From: Lyophyllum atratum
Taxonomy: Eukaryota; Basidiomycota; Agaricomycetes; Agaricales; Lyophyllaceae
Assembly: GCA_014905825.1 (NCBI GenBank)
Contig: JACGCN010000017.1
Location: forward strand, 682,001-746,000
DNA length: 64,000 nt
Direction: 5' to 3'
Part shown: positions 20,626 to 31,031 of the stretch, in pieces
How positions within the stretch are numbered: the stretch's first letter is position 1
Layout: the number at the start of each line of letters is the position of its first letter
The notes under the pieces: generated by a model
What the model was told of the DNA's origin: nothing
The model's input: only the letters and a program-made list of their open reading frames with translations
Database searches by the model: none
Program-made: the position numbers and the translations under genes

Positions 20626-23600
20626 ATGCGCACCTCTTTCTCCCACCACACTGAGTCCCTCCGGTCCAGCGCCAGCAACGTCTGGCGCCTCCATGAGCCC
20701 GCAGCGTTCCGGCCATGGCTCAACATCCGCGCCCTGCATGAGCTAGTACAGATAGCCACAAGCAACGACACGCCAAGTCCCCCCTTGTCAAGTAAGGGCA
20801 AGGGCAGGAAACGCTCGCCGAGCCCACCGTCTCGCCGTATAAGAAGTGCGAAACGCGCGAAGACGTCTGAGGGGTCCACGCCTGCTGGCTCTGGCTCAGC
20901 CACGCCGAGCTCGACTGAGCCCGGCGACTACGACTGGCCTCTCTTGCAATACCCGGACCTAGCCTACCCGGTCCACGATCCTAAGCTGTCTGACGATGTG
21001 AAGAGCGTGCCGGTGCTGCAACATACGTTTGAGGTAGAGTATACGCAGATAGGGGAGGAGGTCGTAGGCTGGAACACGGAGGAGGACAATCTCATGGAGA
21101 TGGTGGCTGACCTGCAACACCCCGACGAGCCGCGCACGATCGACTTGGGCGATGTCGATCTGATAGAGTATCGCGGGCGCCTCGTGGTGTTATCGCCGAT
21201 GCTGCGGAACCGCGTGCCATGGACGCTGCTCCTCCCCTTACACGGCGACTCCATCGACCTCGAATGGCACGACATCTCCTCCGAGCTCGTGCGCGACCCC
21301 ATAATGGCCGCATACATCCTCCAATCCTCCTCCCGCACCTCCATCCACACCCGTCTCCACCTCCTCATCTTCCCCCCCTCCCCCTCCCCCTCCCTCCCCT
21401 TCCGCCTCCAAATCAGCACAACCACCTCCCTCCTCCTCCCCCCCATCTTCGCTCCCTTCCCCCGCCCCGCCAAGAAACAGAAGACCTCCACGGTGGAAGA
21501 CGCCCAACGCCGCCTCCTGCACTTCCTCTACCCCTCGTCCCGCCCCACACCCGAGTCCTACGCGGGCGCGACTAACATCCCGTTCTTCTACTCCGTCCTC
21601 GGGCCTGCACCGGCGCTGCCCAACCCGGAGATGCAGGAGATGATGCAGCCGCCCGAGCTCCTACCGACGCTCCTCCCGTTCCAGCGGCGCAGCGTCGCGT
21701 GGCTGCTCTCCCGCGAAGGTAAGACTATCACGCCAAACGGTCAAGTCATCCCCATCCCCTCTCTCCCTTCCCCCTCCCTCTCCTCCCCTTCCCCTCCAAC
21801 GTTCTCATTCTGGGAAAAGATCCACTCCGCGCCAACCCTCTACATGCACCGCCTAAGCGGCGCCCTCTCCCCCACCCTTCCCCAATCCGAGACTCAGGGG
21901 GTGGGAGGGGCGCTGGGGGGCATATTGGCGGAAGAGCCGGGGTTGGGAAAGACGTTGGAGAGTATTGCGTTGATTCTTATGAACCCTTCACCGCCGGAAA
22001 GGAATCCGAGTGTGGTGAGGTGGGATCCGGGGGCGGGGTTGGATGTTAGGGCTGTTAAGGTGTGTTCTTGTCCCCCCCCCCTTCTCCCTTCTTCCTTTCT
22101 TCCCTTCTTTCCTTGTTTCCTTGTTTCCTTCCTCCTTGTTTTTGTGGTGGACAACATGGCTGATGTGTGGACTTGTGGGGTGTAGACGACGCTGATCGTG
22201 ACGCCGCCGGCGCTGGCGGGGCAGTGGGTGGATGAGCTGGGGGTGCATGCGCCGGGGCTGAGGGTGATGGTGTATGAGGGGTGGGCGAAGGTGCCTGTGC
22301 CGGTTACGAAGAAGCAGGTGGAGGCTGCGAGGGTCGAACGGATGTCGAAGAAGGGGAAGCGGAGGGCTAAGGCTCGTAGGAGAGCTTGGGAGGAGGATTC
22401 GGACCTCGACTCTTCCTCCTCTTCCTCCTCAGCACGTGAAAGGGAGGAGGAGGAGAAGGAGAAGGAGGAGAAGGAGGAAGAGATAATGGACTGGCCCACC
22501 TACGCACACACCTTCGACGTGGTCATAACCACCTACAGCGTCCTGCGCTCCGACTTCAACGTCGCGCTTGCTGCGCCCACGAGGCCGAGGAGGGAGGACG
22601 TGGTGTATTCGAGTGTGGAGAGGACGAGGAGCCCGTTGGTGATGGTGGAGTGGGGGAGGGTGGTTATGGATGAGGTGCAGATGGTTGGGGGGGGGAAGAC
22701 TGAGTGCGTTTTCTCTACCTTCCCTTGTTTCTTCTTTCCTTCTCTTTGCTCTCTTTGTTCCTTTGTTTCTTGCTTTTTTCTTCGTGCTTTGTGGTTTTTG
22801 TGTGAGGAAATGCTGATGCGACTCCCACAATAGAGACATGGTATCCCTCATCCCGCGCCTCTCCTCCTTCGCCGTATCAGGGACCCCCGCAAGGCAGCAG
22901 GTCGCAGATCTCATGCATGTCCTCAAGTACGTCCCCCCCTTCTCCCCCTTCCCTCCCCCCTCCTTCCTCCTTCCTCCATCCGTCTTCGTCTTTGCTCACA
23001 CTGCATCCTGTCGCGTGGTAGGTTCCTCAGGGTGGACCACCAAATCGGGTCTCCGCGCCTATGGACAAGGCTTACGAGTACGGGGTTCGGAGCGGCGTAT
23101 TTCGCGGGGATGTTCGGGGCTTATGGGATCCGGTGCGTTTCTCCTCTTTTTCTTTTCTCTACTACTTTATCGGTTTCGCTTTTTCTCTGGCCTTGTGAGA
23201 CACGGATGCTGATATTTTGGGCGGGCGGGGGTAGGACGCTGAAGAAAAATGTACAGGAGGAATTGACGATCCCGCAGCAGACGCGGTATTTGGTGGGGAT
23301 TGGGCTGGGGGCTGTTGAGAAGCATGTTCGTTCCTTTTCTTTCCTTCCACCTCGTTCCCCCCCACTCTCTTTTCCCCTCTTTTCCCTCCCCCTCCCCCCC
23401 CCCCCCCCCCAACCCGTTCATGAGCTCACACACACCCCCTCCCCAGGTATACGACCAAACCCTAGAACAAGCCCTGCAAGACCTCGGCCTCGACGCGCGC
23501 GGCATCGCCGCCTCCGACGGGTGGCAGATAGATGGTGCGACCCTGCGCGCGGCGATCCGGCGCTTGAGGGCGATGTGTACGCATCCGCAGGTGGGGATGC

Positions 23601-26600
23601 TGCAGGGGGGTGGTGGGAGGGGGGAGGGGGGGGAAGGGGGGGAAGGGGGGGATTTATAGGGCGGGGAGGGTGAAGAGTATTGGGGATGTGCTGCAGAATA
23701 TGAGGGATGGGAATTGGAGGGATATGATGGATGATCATCGGGCCAAGGTTAGTCCGGGTCGATAAGAGTGCGTATGGCTTTTGGAGGGACTGATGGGGGT
23801 GTTACGATTAGGTGCACGCGTTGATACGGATCGCACAGCTGCAGGCGAGGGATGAGAATGATGCGGGGAGGTTTGAGCATGCGCTGGGGACGCTGGTGGT
23901 GGCGGAGAGGGAAGCGGAGGCGTTGGTGGATGAGGCGAGGGGGCGTTGGAGCGGTATGTCGCTGGGCGGAGGCATAAGCGCGTCGGGTCGGGTGCCCAAG
24001 AAGTGGGAGAGGGACAGGTGTTGGAGAAGGGGAAGGGCAGGGAGCGTGAGGAGGGTGAGACGGAGGAGGAGGAGTTTGAAGAGTCCTCGGATGAGGAGGA
24101 GGTGGATTTGAATTTGGGGCGAGGGAGGGGGAAGGGCGAGAAGGGGGAGGGAGAAGGGAATAAACGGGGCGCATTGCAGAATCGGCTGAGGGAGTGTAGG
24201 ATTGCCTTGCATCGTGCGCGGTTCTTGATGGGGGACGTGTATCATGCGCTTGGGGCGCCGGAGGAGGACGCGGCGTATGCGGCTGCGGAGGAGATTCGGA
24301 GGGGGCTTTTGAAGGGTTAGTGTCTTTCCCTCTATTCTTCTTAAGAGGTGGGAGTGGGAGTGTTGATTTGGTGTTTCTTTTTGGTAGGCACGGAGGAGGA
24401 GGCGACGAGGGCGATGGCGCTGTTGACGCAGGATGCGACGAGGAAGCATATATCGAGGGAGGCGCTGTTGGTGGAGACACCGCTTTTGGACGATGCGGTG
24501 CTGACCTCCATAGCGGAGACGTATGCGCCGACCGAGGTGGAGTTGAAGGCGAAGCCGCAGCCTCATAAGGTTACAGTGTATAAGAGGCTGAGCGCGGAGA
24601 TTGATCTCGTCAGTTTGTTCTTCTGTTTCTGTTCGCGAATGGGCAAGGTGTTGACGACCGTATGGTGATAGATTGAGGAGGCGCATGTTATCATGGAGGA
24701 CGTGCTGAACGACCAGTCCACGTTGCTGTGGGAGTGGCGCACGTATATGACGACGCTCCTCACGCAGAAGTTAGCTGGTGCCGGAGATGAGGAGAGTCCA
24801 GATGGGGAGGAGTACCAGCGGACACTCGATAGCCAGGGGGAAGCCGAGGCCTACCTCCAAGCCTACTCTGCGCTGCTGAGCGATCGGAGGCAGGCGCTGT
24901 TGAATGAGCGGGACGCTGTTGGCGGCGCATGATGTGCGGGAGAAGAAGTTGCGGCATACGAAGGCGGCGATGGCTGCTGCTGCTGGGCTCCTAGAGCGAG
25001 GCGGTGGAGGGGGCGAGGATGCGGATGCGGATGGGGAGGTGATGATGGCGGTGGCGGAGGATGTGGAGGTGAAGCCGGAGCATGAGGTGTTGCATGCGCA
25101 GCTTTCGGGAAGGAGGAAGGAGTTGTTGAGGAGGTTGGGGGGGAGGGCGATTAAGAGTGTAGGTGGCTTTGAATGGGACTGGGTTGGTAGGGTGGTTGCT
25201 GATTTGGCTTTTTTTTGGGTGGGGTAGGTGCTGGTTGATTTGAACACTGCTGCGACGCGTATACATAGGGATACGGATCCGGAGAAGGTTGCGTTGAAGG
25301 AGGCTGTTGCTGGCTTGAGGCAGTTGATGACTGATCAAAGTATGGGTCCTTATCTGTGCTACGAACCCATCGACTGATTCATTATCCTTTACTAGCTGCG
25401 CTCATGGATAAACTAGATGTGGATCTCGTTCTCATCCGCAAGGCGTTCAATCAGCGCATCCTGTACTTCCGCCAGCTCCAAGAGATCTCCGATACCGTCG
25501 CAGAGGTCGAGTGGGAGGGGCCGGTCGTGGAGGCGCTCCTCCAGTCTACATTGGAGAAGAATGACCTGGACGCCGAGATCAATAAGAGTCGGGCCCGACA
25601 ACGGTATTTGGACAACTTGACGAAGAATAAGGATGCTGGGATTCGGGATGAGGATGAGGAGAGCTGTATCCTTTGTAGATGCGAGTTTGTGCGCGGGTTT
25701 ATCACGCAATGGTAGGTCCTTGACACTTTTACATGTTCTACTCGCTGATCGTGTTCGCCCATAGCGCCCATGTCTTCTGCGAGGTAGATCTTTTTGCATT
25801 TCTTGACTGGAATTTCGCTGACGTAAGATGATTAGGGATGTATGAAAGCCTGGCTTCTTCGAAGGGAAGGCAAGACATGCCCCGTGTGCAGGTACAGTCA
25901 ATTTTCAACCCTCTCTTTCATGGCTAACTATTCGTCACAGGGTGCCCATCGATCCCGACACGATCGAGCGATTCACCGTCACCCCCGATCAGCCTGAGGC
26001 CGTAAAGGAAGCTCAGAAGGCTGTACAGGGAGAGCCGGCCCCGCGATCACGGCGGCGGCAGATAGCGTATAACATGATAGGTTCTCCTGACGTTCTCGGT
26101 CTTTCATCCTGTACTGACTAAGACATCTAGATCCCAAGCTTTTCCAGGACATCAACTCGATGGAATCGTTTGGTGATTATGGAAGCAAGATACAGACGCT
26201 CGTTCGGCATTTGCTTTACCTCAAGATAACCGATCCGGGGGCTAAGAGTATCGTCTTCTCGGCTTGGGCGGACTCCTTGCATAGTGAGTTCTGATATTTA
26301 TTGAGGGATTTTATGCCAAGTTTGCTTTTAGTCATGGAGCGTGCTCTGAAGTCCAACGGTAAGTACCGTTTGATGTGTTCACAATCTAGGCTCAAAATAG
26401 TGCTCAGGGATACGATGTTTACGAATCGACCAGAAATCAAAGGGCGAGAGCGCGGCGAAAAGGTTCAAGAACGACCCGGAAATTCTTGTTCTGCTCCTGC
26501 ATGGGTACGTTGTCCCTGTTGATTCTTTCTTGATTCTTCATCTAATTCCATCGTAGGGAACGGGAAAATGCTGGCTTGAACATTACCTGCGCATCCCGCG

Positions 26601-27303
26601 TCTTTCTTCTTGAAAGTGTCGTCCATCATGGTTTCGAAATACAAGGTGGGTTCCGCTCGTGTCTTTGATGGTGCTGCGGCTGATATATAACATCTGTAGC
26701 CATTGCCCGTATTGACAGGATGGGACAGACGCGACCAACAGAAGGTACAACATGATGACCCTCACCCTCCGTCCTACCATTTTCTTACCATGATCATCAG
26801 TGTACTGCTATTACGCGGAAGGTCAGTCTCTTTCCTCTACGTAGTCGCAGCCGATATTTATGTCTCCACGTAGATACCGTGGAACGGAACATTCTTGATT
26901 TGGCCGCCCGACAAGGACTGTCCCTTTACACCAAGGAGAATTCCGCAGGCACCCTGAATGTTACTTCCCTTGCGGTTGAGAGTGACGCGAAGGTCGTCGA
27001 CTCGCCAAGAAAGAAGAAGGTTCAGAAAGGAGACTTTATATTCAAGTACGTCTCCCGCTTGAGGTCTTCTTCCTCGTCAGCTCATCGCGGATCTACAGGA
27101 TGGACGACATGCTGGCGATCCTGTTCCCACATATGTACGAAGAGCTAGAATATCTGATTCCGCCAGAGGACGCCGAGATGGAGAGCCCGACCGCGTCACA
27201 GTCCCTGGCTTTGACCTCGGCCGCGTTCCACGCGGTACAAAATGGAGTAGAGTATGCTGATAATGCTGTTGCTGGACCTTCGAGATTACTCAGTGACATC
27301 TAG
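20626..27303 (+). CDS. SHPRH/Irc20-type SNF2 helicase-RING E3 ubiquitin ligase, one likely frameshift
   Basis: About 25 exons joined by GT-AG signals give roughly 1700 residues, close to human SHPRH and yeast Irc20. The order is diagnostic. An SNF2 N-lobe carries motif I EEPGLGKTLE, TLIVTPPALAGQW and a DEAQ-like motif II VVMDEVQMV, then SFAVSGTPARQQ and RLRAMCTHPQV. A long coiled insertion follows. The RING is split over small exons (CILCRCEF...CAHVFCEGCMKAW...CPVC, near 25671-25891, including a 19-nt exon at 25765-25783). The C-lobe has SIVFSAWADSL, NITCASRVFLLE and AIARIDRMGQTRP. Known roles are PCNA polyubiquitination (SHPRH) and recombination control (Irc20). An extra base in GGG at 24910-24912 breaks the frame, and a G-tract at 23591-23660 needs an unusual intron or another shift. 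Confidence 0.85.
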
Positions 27304-27600
27304 ATTCTAACTGGCTTATGTTGTCGGATACTTTCGCATAGACGTAGTAATGTATGCATGTACTTTATTAGAGGTATAATTATTGGTGTGGTTTTTCCCT
27401 GTCGGAATGAGGCTGGTGACAGTGACAGCATATGTGGCGGCTGGCGCGAAGATACTGACGGTCAATTCAGTTTGACTGTTTGGTAACATTCTGCTGCCTC
27501 CTCTCGGGCAGTGCATTTTGATACCAGAACATAGGCACTTATGAGTCTCTCCTGATATTGTTTAACTCATACCTGAACTTGGTTTGATACCTGAGTTGAT
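27304..27600. other. 3' region of the SHPRH-like gene
   Basis: Nothing coding seen. It holds the 3' UTR of the SHPRH-like gene and then the downstream flank of the tRNA gene. Confidence 0.5.
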
Positions 27601-27609
27601 AAAAAAAAA
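27601..27609 (-). terminator. Pol III terminator of tRNA-Val
   Basis: A run of nine T on the minus strand, 18 nt after the tRNA 3' end. Confidence 0.8.
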
Positions 27610-27627
27610 CTGCTGCCCCTGCCAAAT

Positions 27628-27723
27628 TGAGTCGACCCAGGTTCGAACTGAGGACCTCCTGTGCACACACGTACCAAATTTTCTATGTGAGACAGATGCG
27701 ATAACCAACTACGCCATCGACCC
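27628..27723 (-). tRNA. tRNA-Val(CAC) with a 22-nt intron
   Basis: A full cloverleaf folds on the minus strand. Acceptor stem GGGTCGA (27723-27717) pairs with TCGACTC (27635-27629) with one G-U. The D arm is 27714-27698, the anticodon stem TCTGT/ACAGG, the anticodon CAC at 27689-27687, and the T arm CTCAG-TTCGAAC-CTGGG. The discriminator is A at 27628. The intron TAGAAAATTTGGTACGTGTGTG (27685-27664) starts one base 3' of the anticodon, and its TGTGTG can pair with the anticodon as in eukaryotic pre-tRNAs. Confidence 0.93.
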
Positions 27724-27922
27724 ATGTGTCATCGTACGAGTGCAGTACATCCCAGGGGATCCTCACAGATGTTGAGATAAGTATCAGACCGTTCTTTACA
27801 ATGTTCATGAGCCATATGTAAAATGCCCTTGAAGACCTCTGAAGATGTTATACTAATAGAAAGCAAAGAACTGTCCAAGTGCAAAAAAGCAGGCAACAAG
27901 ATGTTTGTGACGCGGGAGTAAA

Positions 27923-29958
27923 CTAGGGCGGGGTTAAACGGTTGGAAGCTGGCAGCGCACGATGCGTCCCATGCGACTGCTCATCTCCGACCTGTCATGG
28001 CAAAGGGGCTGAGCGAACTTTTGAAAGTTCATAGGGGAAACTGCACTTACATTCACGAGATCGCCGTTGATATTCAGGTTGTGACCAAGAGCTTCGTCCA
28101 ACCTATTCACGACGTTGCAAGTGCAACCCTTGCAGTGATATATAGCCTGTATCCCCGCGGCGCCTGTGGTACAAGAACGCGCGAAAGCCTGAGGCTCGTC
28201 AACGGCCTCATAGAGATCATGGGACACTTGAGTTACTGGAATTACGGTGTGGACACGCTGCCGACCGATAGCTAAGAGGGGGTGAGCGCCCCTAAAGTAT
28301 GACAGGAAACATATTAAACATACATCCTTCCTCCGAATTAGCTTGGCTGACGTTATCTGCATGGTACTGGCCATTTTCGTTTACATTTGAGCTCTTGTCG
28401 ATGTCAGCGGCCTTATCAAGGGTTTTAGCGTATACTGCACCGGTGTTAATTTGCGAGAGGACCTGTTGTCATAGCCTCATGGTTAAGCCTTTTCTATAAA
28501 CGAAGACGCGTGCTCGTACCTTGTTTTGGTCGGTAACTGACACGGGTTGATAGGTTAAGATGGAGATATGGTAATATGATATGTACGCACTTTGGCCAGT
28601 AGCCTCTTCAACTTCAACGTTCCGGACGTGTTCATGCGTCAGAGCTAGATGGTATCTTCTTTAGCTTGTAACCTTAACATGATTAGTGCGACGCACGATC
28701 CAGGTGATGCGTCGTACTAGTCGTGCCCTTAGTCAGCGGTGGAGACTTATTTAGAGCTAGCACTTACCTAGCGATGCAAGGTTCTGAACGGCTGAGGATG
28801 CCTGCGATATGACATTAGGATAGAGGTAATGATATGCATAAAAAACATGGTCGTACCATTGCCGTTGTGAGGGGTATTGACGATATCAAAGCCTGCGCTC
28901 GTGATTTGGTCATCGCTAACCGGGGGCTTGTTCCCAGATGCATGTCGTACAATGGGGGCATAGCTGAGGTTAAGAGGATCTATACAGAGAGCGACGCCAT
29001 TAAAGGCTGCTTGAAAAGGCTGCTTAAATATATCCAAATTTTTGAAACGGACCTTGAGTGCCATTAACGTGGTCGGCGCCGGCAGTTGAATCGGCTGTTC
29101 CGTTCGCAGCTCTGGCAGTCGAGGCGTTACGATTCTCTCGAACAGCTACCCATCCACGATCCATGTCATCTTGTACTATTGGGGCCGAAAGTCAACGAGT
29201 GATGCTTTTTGATAGGGTTGGAAACGTAGGAAACGTACCAAGTTTGGTGTCACTCTGGCGGGGGAAGTCCGTGGCTGCACGGGATGTCCGCCCCGAACAC
29301 CTTGCCAAAGCGCTTAACCCTTGTGTGGTCATATCTTCCCCTGTGGAACCGACTAGTTCAAACCTAGTTCAGGTCGTGAGGAGGATGAAAATTGAGTGGC
29401 TCACGGCTGTTCCTAGCTTGCATTTCGTTACAGGTGCTGGAATTCGGTGTAAGACTCGGCGCTAATCCTGTCATTGGCTTGGCGGCTGTACCATCCTCCC
29501 GTCGGACTGAGCCGCCAGCTGCACCATCTAAATCCACATCACCAGATGCAGCGCCCCCTATCGCTGACGTTTTGAGGAATCGAAGAAGCGAGAGACGCAG
29601 GACTCACTGTCTTGGCTCGAGCCCCCGAAAAGATTTCCGTTTCCCAGACCCCTTCCATAAATTTCATAGGCGCTCTTCCGTTTAGGGCCTTCCTTCACCT
29701 GCTCCTTCGACGACCCAGGTCCTGTACCAGGTAGACCTTGCTGAGGATCGGTAGGTTGTATGGGATTAATACTCTTGTGATCGGTATTATCGGCTCCAGC
29801 GACGGAATGCCTAGTCGAATCTTCATCCCGAGGAGAAGTGCTTCTTCTGCTTCTCTTGTATTTGAAAAAAGACTTCAGGTCAGTAAGAAAACCTGGATAG
29901 GATTGCACATGAATGTCAAGGAAACGAAGCGGAACGGAAAGAATTGCTACGCACCCAT
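27923..29958 (-). CDS. Multi-exon hypothetical protein, not recognised
   Basis: A chain of exons reads naturally on the minus strand. It starts ATGG at 29958 before a GTGCGT donor, then 29892-29608 (FLTDLKSFFKYKRSRRSTSP, disordered and basic), then 29563 onward (TIGGAASGDVDLDGAAGG). Further pieces read IGSTGEDMTTQG, DDMDRGWVAVRENRNAST, MPPLYDMHLG, ASSAVQNLASLALTHEHVRN, VLSQINTGAVYAKTLDKAAD, VHTVIPVTQVSHDLYEAVDE and NVVNRLDEALGHNLNINGD, ending TLTPP-like before TAG at 27925-27923. Phases agree over most joins; the join near 28305 is unresolved. The N-terminal half is low complexity and the C-terminal half looks folded. No domain recognised. Confidence 0.5.
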
Positions 29959-30649
29959 AGCTCCAGTTCAAAGAGGATTCGACTACAAATCAACCTGCTC
30001 CTTGGTGGTTCAAGTTCACACAAGTCGCTTTGACATCTCATTGGACTTATGAGACTTTGTTTTAGGAGAATCTTTAGGAGAGATTTGAGACAAATGGGCC
30101 CGATCTCAATCCAAAACATGCAGAAAAATCCGGATCTAAATCTATCTTGAGCTACAGCATCGCGGCCAAATGAGCTAGCCTATCGACGACTAAGGCCGCC
30201 GACGGAGGTCGCGTATGGCCTTTCCGGAAAGGAGGGTGGTTAGTAGTCATACTTGAGTAATTGAAGCCTTCAACCGCACCGTATGTAGGAAGAAACACGC
30301 ATTCAACACTGGGCAATGCGCTGGGGTCGAGACTTGTTCCGAAACAAAGCTTGAAGGGGAACACGCGTTGTGATCCTCCGAAGGAAACAGCAAACAAACG
30401 AGCCATCATGATCATATCGCCAACGAATCTCCGAGTCCCTAGTCTCTCCTAAACAGACACCACAGCCGTTCCTCTTTACCGAGTCCCCCGCTCCTGTTCC
30501 AACTGCAACCATTTCCGTTGATGCGAATGGCACCTGGAGGGGGAGAGGAGGAGAAGGAGTTTATCATACTGACATGGTCCGCAAGTGGAACAGCCAGTTT
30601 ACCATAATCGGATCGCAGAGGGTTCCGAAAATGTGGTGAAAGCGTGACG
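29959..30649. other. Intergenic, no supported gene
   Basis: Short minus-strand frames (for example 30303-30533) lack recognisable features. This is the upstream flank of the hypothetical gene ending at 29958 and the outer flank of the retroelement LTR. Confidence 0.4.
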
Positions 30650-31001
30650 TGACGGTCAAAGTTTCAGCACACGAGGGGAAAAGGTAAGAGGACACTCGAA
30701 AGGAACTGGTGTAATGCCACTGTATTTCAAGTATCGCTGGTGTACTACGTGTCTGAAGGCTGTACTTATAGGTAACGTAGATGAATGATAAGTCAGCCTT
30801 GGGTAATCATGGATAACGAGAACTGGGGGGTAAATGTAGCTAAGGGAAGTTTACAGGAAAGAAGGTGAGACAGATGTATGATAGCTAGAACACTGGGAAG
30901 GAAGGACTGGAAGTGTTCTACAATGTAACGAGTTTGTAAATGATTCGAGGTACATGCTTGGGAGATCTGGAGCGGCGTGTAACGGTCACGGTCCCGCGAC
31001 A
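30650..31001 (-). mobile_element. Putative 3' LTR of the Ty3/gypsy element
   Basis: On the minus strand, pol ends at 31032 and is followed by a purine-rich GGAGGGCGTA and then TGTCGCGGGACC, a typical polypurine tract and LTR start at 31001. The segment holds a TATA-like CTATAAGTACAGCC near 30770, as expected of an LTR promoter. The outer end near 30650 is a guess. No second copy was found in the window, so the LTR call rests on position and motifs only. Confidence 0.45.
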
Positions 31002-31031
31002 TACGCCCTCCAGCGATTGTGAAACAATCGC

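Noticed and set aside
23946..24017. Second frameshift in the SHPRH-like gene
   Set aside because: A 47-nt intron with a GTATGT donor (23954) and CCCAAG acceptor (24000) restores phase, so no lesion is needed here.
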